Assembly: GCA_017457295.1 (NCBI GenBank)
Contig: JAFTHS010000004.1
Location: 1-64,000, forward strand
Source: Paludibacteraceae bacterium
Lineage (GTDB): Bacteria > Bacteroidota > Bacteroidia > Bacteroidales > Paludibacteraceae
Direction: 5' to 3'
DNA: 64,000 nucleotides
How positions within the stretch are numbered: position 1 is the stretch's first letter; each line of letters starts with the position of its first letter. A program made the position numbers and the translations under genes. Shown in pieces: positions 16,135 through 24,034 of this stretch. The notes beneath the pieces are model-generated. The model had not been told where the DNA came from. It did no database searches and saw only the letters and a program-made list of their open reading frames with translations.

Positions 16135-17385
16135 TTAGTCTGCGAGTGCTTCGTACTTGTCGTTCATTCCCAGACGATAATACAACGAGCGGAGTGAACG
16201 TTTATAATCGTAGTTGTCAGGCTCTAACTCGTATGCCTTCTCGAAATAAGGAAGTGCGTTTTGGAATGCCTTGTCAATCTCTACTTTTGCTTTAGCATAC
16301 TCCTTAGCATCGTAGTAAGCAGCATCATCGTTGAGTTTGTTGCCAAGATCTACATAGGCGAAGCCCAAAGTCTCGAGGAAGAGTGCGTTGTTAGGCTCGA
16401 TAGCAATAGCTTGCTCAAAGGCCTTGAAGGACTCGTCGAAACGACCAACACGAGCAAGAATAGAACCCTTAGAGTTGTAGTATTGACCTACATTTGGCTC
16501 GCGAGCAATAGCGATATCAAGATACTCAATTGCCTTCTCCTCTTGACCAGAATTGATGTAGAGATTGATGAGGTTTTGCATAAACCAAGGCTCCTCTGGG
16601 AAGAGATCAATACAACCCTTGATGAAATCTACAGCAGCTACAGTATCCTTTTGCTCCATGTAGATTTGGTAGATATACTCGTTTGCATATATGATTTCTT
16701 TGCGCAGAGCATTTGCATTAGCATGCTCGCTATTCATTCGTTTCAAAGTAGCAACAGCCTCATCATAGCGCTCTGCTTCGTAAGCGAAACGACCTGCATA
16801 ATAAAGACATGTATAGAAACTAGAATCGCGAAGCAATTTTGCAGCCTCCTCAGGATTGTCTTGCATCATTTTCATCTCTGGGATGTTGCAATGAGCAATA
16901 AACATATCATATGCCAACGAAGGATTATTGTTCTCATAAGCAGTGAAACCAGCAGCAATCAGTGGTTGGAATTGGAAATACTCTACAACCTTAGGAAGAA
17001 TGCTCTTTGGAGTACGTGTGTCATACTTAGCTCTACCTTTCTTGTCGTAGGTTGGCACCATAGCCATATCATATGCTTTTGTCCAATAATCCAACGACTC
17101 ATACACAGCAGCACCCCATGAATTAATGTCCACATTTTGACCAATTTGGCGCTTGATATTGCCATTGTCAAACTCTTTGTACCCAATGAAACCTGCTACA
17201 TACCAAGTGTTTGCTTGGTCTTTGGTTTCATCGTTTTGCAATGCCTCTGCGATAGCAGCGCGTGCACCTGCATAATCTGGTGTTTCTGCATCAGCCAAAC
17301 TACGAGCTTTGCTGACATTTGCTTTTTGAGCGAAGCAGCCGGCGCTTATCAGCACGAGAGCTGCAAGAAAAATTGATTTTTTCAT
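16135..17385 (-). CDS. Exported tetratricopeptide-repeat protein
   Basis: Protein of 416 aa with an N-terminal signal sequence (MKKSIFLAALVLISAGCFAQ) and several TPR helical pairs, clearest around 280-345 (GQEEKAIEYLDIAIAREPN, RFDESFKAFEQAIAIEPNN) and 370-400. The Cys at 17 in SAGC may make it a lipoprotein. A scaffold role in the periplasm or envelope is likely, but partners are unknown. It lies 35 nt after gyrA and directly before ruvX. Confidence 0.82.
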   Translation of the reverse strand: MKKSIFLAALVLISAGCFAQKANVSKARSLADAETPDYAGARAAIAEALQNDETKDQANTWYVAGFIGYKEFDNGNIKRQIGQNVDINSWGAAVYESLDYWTKAYDMAMVPTYDKKGRAKYDTRTPKSILPKVVEYFQFQPLIAAGFTAYENNNPSLAYDMFIAHCNIPEMKMMQDNPEEAAKLLRDSSFYTCLYYAGRFAYEAERYDEAVATLKRMNSEHANANALRKEIIYANEYIYQIYMEQKDTVAAVDFIKGCIDLFPEEPWFMQNLINLYINSGQEEKAIEYLDIAIAREPNVGQYYNSKGSILARVGRFDESFKAFEQAIAIEPNNALFLETLGFAYVDLGNKLNDDAAYYDAKEYAKAKVEIDKAFQNALPYFEKAYELEPDNYDYKRSLRSLYYRLGMNDKYEALAD

Positions 17386-17420
17386 TTTATTAAAGGTTTT
17401 GTGTTGTTAATAATCATTTT

Positions 17421-19979
17421 TTACTCTTCGGCAGTAGTTGTTTCCTCCGCGGTTGCCTCTGCGGATTCAACTACTTCCTCTTGTTCCTCTTTTGGCACTA
17501 CGCAGCCGAACATGAGTGTATCGTTGCGTTTTTGTAGTTCAATCAGTTTCACGCCTTGTGTAGCACGTCCCATCACGCGGATAGTGTCCATTGCCATACG
17601 GATAGCAGTACCCGACTTGGTGATGAGCATCAGGTCTTGTTCATCGGTAACAGCCTCAAGACCAATGAGATTACCCGTCTTATCGGTAAGATTCATGGTC
17701 TTCACACCCTTACCGCCACGGTTGGTGATACGGTAGATTGGCTCGCCATTCTCATCATCGAGGTCGGTGCGCTTACCAAAGCCTTTCTCTGAAATCACGA
17801 GTACAGACTCCTTGCTACCCTCCTCTACACAAATCATGCCAACCACGCGATCTTGACCATCCTCGTCGAGCTTGATAGCACGCACACCTGTTGCGGTACG
17901 ACCCATTGGACGAACGGTGTCTTCTGGGAAGCGAACCACTTTACCGTTGTACGAAGCCACCAACATTTGGCTATTGCCGTCGGTGAGTGTCACGCGAATC
18001 AGGCGGTCATCCTCGCGCAGACCCAGCGCAATAATACCATTGGCACGTGGACGGCTGTATGCTTCCAAGGTGGTTTTCTTCATCAAACCGTTCTTTGTCG
18101 CGAAGATGAGATAATGATTTTGTACATACTCCATATCGCTCAGGTTCTTCACATGGATGAATGCGCAAACCTTGTCGCCCTTTTGGATATTAATCATGTT
18201 CTGCAATGCACGACCTTTCGACTGGCGGTTACCCTCTGGCAACTCATATACTTTGGTCCAGTAGAGGCGACCCTGCTCAGTGAAGAACATCATCGTGGAG
18301 TGCATATTGGCTTGGTGTACATATTCGATAAAGTCCTCATCGCGGGCTGCGCTGGCTTTTGCTCCTACGCCGCCACGACCTTGCTGACGGAAGTCAGCCA
18401 ATGGGGTACGCTTGATATAACCCAAGTGCGAAATGGTAATCACCATATCATCATCAGCATACATATCCTCTGGGTTGAACTCGGTAGCCATCTTGATGAT
18501 ACGTGTACGACGCTCATCGGCATATTTCTCTTTGATTTCAACCAACTCGTTTTCAATCACTTCGTAGCGCATCACCTCGCTCGCGAGCAGCGCGTTCAAG
18601 TGTTGAATCAACTCTTGCAACTTAGCATATTCCTCTCTCAGCTCATCAATACGCAAGCCCGTCAGTTGCGACAGACGCATATCCACGATGGCTTTGGATT
18701 GCAGGTTATCCAAGTTAAAGCGTGCCTCAAGGTTTGCTTGTGCGTCAGCAGGAGTACGGCTTGCGCGGATAATCTTCACCACCTCGTCGATGTTATCTAC
18801 GGCGATGATCAATCCTTCTAATATATGCGCGCGTTCCTCGGCTTTCTTGAGTTCGAACTTCGTGCGTCGTACCACCACTTCCATGCGGTGCTCGATGAAG
18901 TTCGCCACCATGTCGTGGAGGTTCAGCAATTGTGGGCGACCTTTCACCAGCGCAATGCTGTTCACCGAGAAGCTGGATTGGAGTGCAGTATATTTGTAGA
19001 GCTTATTCAGCACTACTTGTGCATTAGCATCGCGTTTGATTTCGATAATGATACGCACATCGCGTTTGGATTGGTCGCTGATACCAGAGATACCTTCGAT
19101 CTTCTTGTCGTTCACAAGGTCAGCGATATTCTTCACGAGGTCAGACTTCACCACACCGTATGGCAACTCGCCAATCACGATACGCTCACGACCGTTGTCC
19201 TCGGTCTCAATCTCTGCTTTCGAACGGATGATGATACGTCCGCGACCTGTCTCGTATGCATCGCGCACGCCTTGGTAACCATATATTGTACCGCCCGTTG
19301 GGAAGTCTGGTGCTTTGATGTGCTCCATGAGTTCAGCCACGGTGATTGGCTCTATTTCTGGATTCTCCACGCGCTCTACTGCGTTCTTCACGTATGCCAC
19401 GCAACCATCGATTACCTCGCCCAAGTTGTGGGTTGGCATGTTCGTTGCCATACCTACTGCGATACCGCTTGCTCCGTTCACCAACAGGTTAGGGAAGCGA
19501 CATGGCAATACCACTGGTTCGCGCAACGAGTCGTCGAAGTTCAGTTGCATATCCACAGTATCTTTGTCTATGTCGCGAAGCATCTCTTCGGCGAGTTTCG
19601 AGAGGCGTGCTTCGGTATAACGCATTGCTGCTGCACCGTCGCCGTCAATCGAACCAAAGTTACCTTGTCCGTCCACCAACACGTTGCGCATGTTCCATGG
19701 CTGTGCCATACGCACCAGTGTGCCATAGATACTGCTATCGCCGTGAGGGTGGTACTTACCCATCACCTCACCCACGATACGTGCGGATTTCTTGGTTGGC
19801 TTATCGCTTGTGTTGCCCAACTCATTCATACCAAACAGTACACGGCGGTGTACGGGTTTGAAGCCGTCGCGCACGTCGGGCAATGCACGGGCTACAATCA
19901 CACTCATCGAGTAATCGATGTACGAGGTTCGCATTTCCTCGTCAATCTTTACAGGAATAATTCTGTCGTTCTCAATCAT
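17421..19979 (-). CDS. gyrA: DNA gyrase subunit A
   Basis: Breakage-reunion subunit of gyrase, 852 aa. Visible are the N-terminal DVRDGFKPVHRRVL, the winged-helix/QRDR segment HPHGDSSIYGTLVRM (77-91), the catalytic tyrosine in AMRYTEARL (Y121), and a C-terminal domain with beta-pinwheel repeats including the GyrA-box-like QGRGGVGAKA near residue 535. It ends in an acidic tail. It has its own promoter and heads a long minus-strand run. The residue equivalent to E. coli Asp87 is Gly86. Confidence 0.98.
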   Translation of the reverse strand: MIENDRIIPVKIDEEMRTSYIDYSMSVIVARALPDVRDGFKPVHRRVLFGMNELGNTSDKPTKKSARIVGEVMGKYHPHGDSSIYGTLVRMAQPWNMRNVLVDGQGNFGSIDGDGAAAMRYTEARLSKLAEEMLRDIDKDTVDMQLNFDDSLREPVVLPCRFPNLLVNGASGIAVGMATNMPTHNLGEVIDGCVAYVKNAVERVENPEIEPITVAELMEHIKAPDFPTGGTIYGYQGVRDAYETGRGRIIIRSKAEIETEDNGRERIVIGELPYGVVKSDLVKNIADLVNDKKIEGISGISDQSKRDVRIIIEIKRDANAQVVLNKLYKYTALQSSFSVNSIALVKGRPQLLNLHDMVANFIEHRMEVVVRRTKFELKKAEERAHILEGLIIAVDNIDEVVKIIRASRTPADAQANLEARFNLDNLQSKAIVDMRLSQLTGLRIDELREEYAKLQELIQHLNALLASEVMRYEVIENELVEIKEKYADERRTRIIKMATEFNPEDMYADDDMVITISHLGYIKRTPLADFRQQGRGGVGAKASAARDEDFIEYVHQANMHSTMMFFTEQGRLYWTKVYELPEGNRQSKGRALQNMINIQKGDKVCAFIHVKNLSDMEYVQNHYLIFATKNGLMKKTTLEAYSRPRANGIIALGLREDDRLIRVTLTDGNSQMLVASYNGKVVRFPEDTVRPMGRTATGVRAIKLDEDGQDRVVGMICVEEGSKESVLVISEKGFGKRTDLDDENGEPIYRITNRGGKGVKTMNLTDKTGNLIGLEAVTDEQDLMLITKSGTAIRMAMDTIRVMGRATQGVKLIELQKRNDTLMFGCVVPKEEQEEVVESAEATAEETTTAEE

Positions 19980-20041
19980 CTATATAAAGTTTTTTAAAGT
20001 TTCTATGCTTTAAAAGTTTCATCACCCCATTTTCCACCCTG

Positions 20042-20072
20042 CAAAATTACTACATTTTTTTGAAATATACAA
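20042..20072 (-). promoter_or_regulatory. Promoter of gyrA
   Basis: Minus strand: TTG (20072-20070), 20-nt spacer, TAATTTTG (20049-20042), about 60 nt before the gyrA ATG. The rest of the 330-nt gap (20073-20309) holds the TetR terminator, a GC-rich tract at 20190-20210 and otherwise AT-rich sequence with no ORF I can support. Confidence 0.8.
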
Positions 20073-20243
20073 ACTTTTGTGTATTTTTTTGCATTTTTAT
20101 TCATTTTTTAGCAAACATCGATTTCTCATCGCTATAGTCTTAAATCGCAAATATTGTGCATTTATACGAAAAACACATTATTTTCTTCGCGTGCTACCGC
20201 GCGCGCGAGGGAATGAATCAACCAATCATTATCTCATAAAAAA

Positions 20244-20286
20244 CATACGAATTGCTATTTCTATTAAAAAATCAGCAATTCGCATG
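20244..20286 (-). terminator. Intrinsic terminator of the TetR gene
   Basis: CATACGAATTGCT (20244-20256) pairs over 13 positions with AGCAATTCGCATG (20274-20286, one wobble on the minus strand), with a 17-nt loop. TTTTTTATG follows on the minus strand. Confidence 0.75.
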
Positions 20287-20309
20287 CGTCCACCTTACTC
20301 TGCAGTATG

Positions 20310-20918
20310 TTATTTTTCAGAATCTTCTTTACATATCAGTTCATACAAATAATTGTATTGAGCAGGAAACAAATCAAAGTTCATTGGCACACCTGCTCTA
20401 CCTGGATCCCAACCATCCTTGATATGCAAAAACATATGCGCAGTTGTTTCTATTGGCACATTTCCTCTTATCGCACCAGCTCGCATGCTATTTTTGATAG
20501 CTTGTGTCCATAGGTTGAACTCCTGTTCGTACAACCGTCTAGCTTTCTTATACAATTCTGGAAATTTGCTATATGCTGTATACATGACAGTCACCACATT
20601 CGATACATTGATATTCTTATTCTCCACCTGAATATATACATCTTGTAGTTGCTTTAGATAGTACAGCATCGCCTCTATCATCTCAGGAATAGTCACCGTG
20701 GGTTGTACACGATTCAAAGCACGTTGTTTGGGCTGGATCAAAAACACTTCCACTGCCTCTTGAAACAATTCATCTTTATCTTTGAAGTAGTAATATAGCG
20801 TACCACGTCCCATATTTAAAGCTGCCTGTAGGTCGGTTATAGACACATTAGCATAGCCCTCTATCATATACAACTCAATGGCTTTGAGCAGTATTTTATC
20901 TCTACGATCTTCTACCAT
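20310..20918 (-). CDS. TetR/AcrR-family transcriptional regulator
   Basis: Protein of 202 aa with an N-terminal TetR helix-turn-helix (about 8-55: ILLKAIELYMIEGYANVSI, TLYYYFKDKDELF) and a divergent ligand-binding C-terminal domain. It is transcribed away from the SDR gene, with the 201-nt divergent region carrying its promoter. By position it likely controls the SDR-ALDH genes and itself; the effector may be a lipid or aldehyde, which is inference. Confidence 0.88.
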   Translation of the reverse strand: MVEDRRDKILLKAIELYMIEGYANVSITDLQAALNMGRGTLYYYFKDKDELFQEAVEVFLIQPKQRALNRVQPTVTIPEMIEAMLYYLKQLQDVYIQVENKNINVSNVVTVMYTAYSKFPELYKKARRLYEQEFNLWTQAIKNSMRAGAIRGNVPIETTAHMFLHIKDGWDPGRAGVPMNFDLFPAQYNYLYELICKEDSEK

Positions 20919-20982
20919 AATTGTATGATATTTATATTAATTTACTTCACAAACTTTGCTATTATGAATACATTTTCGGCTG

Positions 20983-21013
20983 CAAAGGTATTAAAAATAT
21001 TTTACATACACAA
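20983..21013 (-). promoter_or_regulatory. Promoter of the TetR gene
   Basis: Minus strand: TTG (21013-21011), 20-nt spacer, TACCTTTG (20990-20983). A plus-strand -7-like TACCTTTG at 21057-21064 faces the SDR gene but has no TTG at the expected distance, which would suit an activator-dependent or weak promoter. Confidence 0.78.
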
Positions 21014-21119
21014 CATTTTTGCAGAAAAATCGAACAAACATTCGAAAATTATATATTACCTTTGTGGCCGATTTGGTATAATTATTGTAATGATTAAAAT
21101 AGAAAACAACTATTAGCGT

Positions 21120-21926
21120 ATGAAAATTATAGACAAAAATGTGCTAATCACAGGTGGAGCATCTGGAATTGGCAAAATCATGGGTAAAATAGCTTTGGAC
21201 AAAGGGGCTAAATCATTGATAATTTGGGATGTAAATCAGGCATCATTAGATGCTACTGCTTTAGAGTTCAACTCACGCGAGCGCGTACATACCTATAAGG
21301 TGGATATCACCAATAGTGACTTAGTAGCTACAACCTATCAACGTGTCAAAGACGAATGTGGCAACGTAGACATACTCATCAACTGCGCAGGTATTGTGCG
21401 TGGCAACAACACGTTCGATCAGCAAACTATTCAAGACATTCGCCTCACCTTTGAGGTTAATACCATAGCCCCTATGGTTATCACACAACTAATCTTACCA
21501 GATATGCTTCAGCGCAACTGCGGACATATCTGCAACATTGCCTCGGCTGGAGGTATGTTGGGTAATCCTAAGATGTCGGTTTATGGTGCTAGCAAGTGGG
21601 CTGTTATTGGTTGGAGCGAGAGCATGCGTATTGAGTTGCAACAAAAACACTCCAACGTACACGTTACCACCGTTGCACCGTATTTTATTAGTACAGGTAT
21701 GTTCAAAGGAGTACGGTCTATCTTTCCTATTCTCAAACCCGAGCCTACTGCAAAAAAAATTATCCGTGCTATTGAACGCAATACTATCTTTGCGGGCATT
21801 CCATTCGGTTATCATTTCATTCGTTTTTGGCAAGCTATTTTACCATTGCGTGTATTCGACATAATCTTTGGCACAATTTTTGGTATCTATCGTACAATGG
21901 ATCACTTCACTGGTCGAGGCAATTAG
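21120..21926 (+). CDS. Short-chain dehydrogenase/reductase
   Basis: NAD(P)-dependent oxidoreductase of 268 aa. The Rossmann motif TGGASGIG is at 11-18, followed by NCAG (~89), the catalytic Ser in the IASAGG region and YGASK (~155). The dinucleotide-binding Asp in IIWDVNQ suggests NAD preference. The extended hydrophobic C-terminus resembles membrane-associated lipid/retinol-type SDRs. With the aldehyde dehydrogenase downstream it could form an alcohol-to-aldehyde-to-acid path for a lipophilic substrate; this is inference from adjacency. Confidence 0.88.
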   Translation: MKIIDKNVLITGGASGIGKIMGKIALDKGAKSLIIWDVNQASLDATALEFNSRERVHTYKVDITNSDLVATTYQRVKDECGNVDILINCAGIVRGNNTFDQQTIQDIRLTFEVNTIAPMVITQLILPDMLQRNCGHICNIASAGGMLGNPKMSVYGASKWAVIGWSESMRIELQQKHSNVHVTTVAPYFISTGMFKGVRSIFPILKPEPTAKKIIRAIERNTIFAGIPFGYHFIRFWQAILPLRVFDIIFGTIFGIYRTMDHFTGRGN

Positions 21927-21935
21927 CTTGTTTTA

Positions 21936-21968
21936 ATTAGTGATTAATTAGTGATTAGTTAGTGATTT
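21936..21968. repeat. 11-bp-period tandem array (ATTAGTGATTA)
   Basis: ATTAGTGATTA at 21936 and 21947 and GTTAGTGATTT at 21958, filling the start of the spacer between the SDR and ALDH genes. The unit is almost the same as that of the array at 38639-38693. Confidence 0.9.
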
Positions 21969-22039
21969 ACGATACAATAAACAAGATTCAACCTATAAAT
22001 GCAAGAAAATTATTCTACAAACTAACATAAATTATCGAT

Positions 22040-23398
22040 ATGCAGACGTATATTTCCACCACAATTCAAAAGCAACGCAACTATTTTGCATCGGGTTCTA
22101 CCCTTTCTTTATCATTCCGCAAACAAAATCTACGTTTGCTAATGAAAGCAATAAAGGCATACGAGAAACGCCTGACAGAAGTGCTATGGATTGATCTTCA
22201 CAAATCATATGAAGAAGCATATCTGACCGAACTTAGCATTGTTTATGGCGAGCTCCGCAATCATCTACGCCATCTCTCGTGTTGGGCAAAGCCCGAATGC
22301 CGAACTTCTCCTATAGCCATTATGCCTGCCAGCAGTCACATAATCAAAGAGCCGTTGGGTAATACACTCATTATTGCGCCATGGAACTATCCCGTACAAC
22401 TACTACTCAACCCTCTCGTAGGAGCCATCTCGGCGGGCTGTACAGCAATGCTGAAACCATCGCCATACACACCTCATGTATCTCAAGTGCTGACCGACAT
22501 GATTCGCAGCACTTTCAACGACCATTATATTGCTATTGTAGAGGGTAACCGCCAAGTTAATCAATTGCTTTTGGCGGAGCGTTGGGATTTGATTTTCTTC
22601 ACGGGAAGTCCCACTTTAGGCAAAATGGTCATGGAATCTGCTGCTAAAAACCTGACACCAGTGGTGTTAGAATTGGGCGGAAAAAGTCCGTGTATTATCG
22701 ACCACGATGCAGATATAAAAGTTGCCGCTAAACGTGTGGCATGGGGAAAAGTGCTTAATGCTGGACAAACGTGCATTGCCCCCGACTATTTGATGATACA
22801 CGAAGATATAAAAGACAAGTTCCTTCGCCAACTTACCAAAGAGTGGAAACATCTCTTGACTAAAAATCCACAAGAGGCAAAGCATTTCGTTCGAATTGTG
22901 AACGACAAAGCTATGGAACGTCTTATCGGTTATCTTCAAGACGGAACTATCTATTATGGTGGCACATATGATCGAGAAGAGCGCTTTCTCCACCCTACTA
23001 TTCTCACGGATGTAGATCCGGCATCTCCTGTTATGCAAGAAGAAATTTTTGGTCCAATCTTCCCTGTCTTGACATTCAAAGAAATTGATGAAGTGATTGC
23101 GTTCATCAATCAACGAGAAAAGCCATTGGCATTATATTATTTTGGCAACAACGACCAATATGTCCTTCGCCACACTTCATCTGGTGGAGCATGTGTCAAC
23201 GATGTGATAATGCATATTGTTAACCATAAATTGCCATTCGGAGGAGTTGGCAATTCGGGTATGTCGTCATATCATGGAAAGGAAAGTTTCTTGGTATTTT
23301 CTCACCGTCGTTCGGTAGTCAAAACACCAACGTGGATTGATATGCCATTCCGCTATATGCCATATCGACTTTTTGATTGGATTAAAAAGATGGTATAA
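22040..23398 (+). CDS. Aldehyde dehydrogenase, class 3-like
   Basis: NAD(P)-dependent aldehyde dehydrogenase of 452 aa, the short form lacking the N-terminal extension and resembling ALDH3/fatty-aldehyde dehydrogenases. Visible are APWNYPVQLLLNPL, FFTGSPTLGK, the catalytic Glu in LELGGKSPCI and the catalytic Cys in GQTCIAPDY. The C-terminal stretch is basic and hydrophobic, as in membrane-associated ALDH3. It ends one nucleotide from the stop of the convergent PPTase gene, and its terminator lies within that gene. Confidence 0.93.
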   Translation: MQTYISTTIQKQRNYFASGSTLSLSFRKQNLRLLMKAIKAYEKRLTEVLWIDLHKSYEEAYLTELSIVYGELRNHLRHLSCWAKPECRTSPIAIMPASSHIIKEPLGNTLIIAPWNYPVQLLLNPLVGAISAGCTAMLKPSPYTPHVSQVLTDMIRSTFNDHYIAIVEGNRQVNQLLLAERWDLIFFTGSPTLGKMVMESAAKNLTPVVLELGGKSPCIIDHDADIKVAAKRVAWGKVLNAGQTCIAPDYLMIHEDIKDKFLRQLTKEWKHLLTKNPQEAKHFVRIVNDKAMERLIGYLQDGTIYYGGTYDREERFLHPTILTDVDPASPVMQEEIFGPIFPVLTFKEIDEVIAFINQREKPLALYYFGNNDQYVLRHTSSGGACVNDVIMHIVNHKLPFGGVGNSGMSSYHGKESFLVFSHRRSVVKTPTWIDMPFRYMPYRLFDWIKKMV

Positions 23399-23399
23399 T

Positions 23400-23981
23400 C
23401 TATCGCTGTTCTGCTATAGTGACTACATATTGCTGTTCCACACAGTCATATGTAGTCATTTTTGCATCATCTGCATTATTTAAGGTAGATTTCAAATCAG
23501 ATATAATGCCTGTACCTTTCATTTTCAGATAAGCTTCCTTCTTTGTCCACAATCGAATGAATGCCCAATCTGGATTAGTATCTACCAATATTGATTGCAG
23601 TTCTGTCTCATTCATCGTTTTATGTACCAACTCTTCTTTTAATGTGCGAACAGCTTCTATATCTATCCCAATGGGGGTTTCGCTTACCGCTACCGCTATT
23701 CCCGCTTTGCAGTGGGATATAGAGAAGTACGGACCATGCTGCAAATAGGGAGCACCATATTCATTGTATTGAAACTCTATATTCTCTATTTTATCGGGTG
23801 TACTACGCATCTCATTCAAGAGTTCCAACAGCATTTCATACGACTTCAAACAACAATATTGCCCAAACATATGCGAATATTGCATTGCTTGCTCCAAACG
23901 TTGTGCTGATACACAAGTTTTCAGTCGCATAATTTCTGCCGAACAGCATTGAGCCATATCGTCGAATACTTTATAAATCAT
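23400..23981 (-). CDS. 4'-phosphopantetheinyl transferase (Sfp-type)
   Basis: Activates carrier proteins by transferring phosphopantetheine from CoA. Family motifs are GIDIEAVR (Mg-binding Asp and Glu) and WTKKEAYLKMKGTG (catalytic Glu/Lys). Length is about 193 aa. The frame opens at 24005, but the promoter -7 element is at 24003-24010, so I use the internal ATG at 23981 (MIYKVFDD). It is convergent with the ALDH gene. Whether it serves the fatty-acid ACP or a specialised pathway is not clear; no PKS or NRPS gene is nearby. Confidence 0.88.
   Translation of the reverse strand: MIYKVFDDMAQCCSAEIMRLKTCVSAQRLEQAMQYSHMFGQYCCLKSYEMLLELLNEMRSTPDKIENIEFQYNEYGAPYLQHGPYFSISHCKAGIAVAVSETPIGIDIEAVRTLKEELVHKTMNETELQSILVDTNPDWAFIRLWTKKEAYLKMKGTGIISDLKSTLNNADDAKMTTYDCVEQQYVVTIAEQR
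23420..23463 (+). terminator. Terminator of the ALDH transcript, embedded in the PPTase coding sequence
   Basis: TGACTACATAT (23420-23430) pairs perfectly with ATATGTAGTCA (23448-23458), 17-nt loop, followed by TTTTT on the plus strand. It lies in the last ~20 codons of the convergent gene. Confidence 0.65.
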
Positions 23982-24002
23982 ATGTATTTTCGTTTGATAC
24001 TG

Positions 24003-24033
24003 CAAAAGTACAAAATTTATTTTACATGCCCAA
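24003..24033 (-). promoter_or_regulatory. Promoter of the PPTase gene
   Basis: Minus strand: TTG (24033-24031), 20-nt spacer, TACTTTTG (24010-24003). Start near 23997 implies initiation at the ATG at 23981. The -33 element lies at the very end of the upstream ATPase gene's flank (stop 24035). Confidence 0.78.
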
Positions 24034-24034
24034 A

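Noticed and set aside
19733..19750. Gly86 in GyrA (E. coli Asp87 position) as a quinolone-resistance mutation
   Set aside because: The equivalent residue varies in this phylum, and the more important Ser82 is wild type, so resistance cannot be inferred.
18825..19997. 390-codon plus-strand open frame opposite gyrA, and similar frames at 11399-12496 and 16261-17121
   Set aside because: They are antisense to strongly supported genes (gyrA, YidE-like, TPR), show composition expected from the complementary strand (His/Cys/Ile-rich) and have no recognisable domain or signal.
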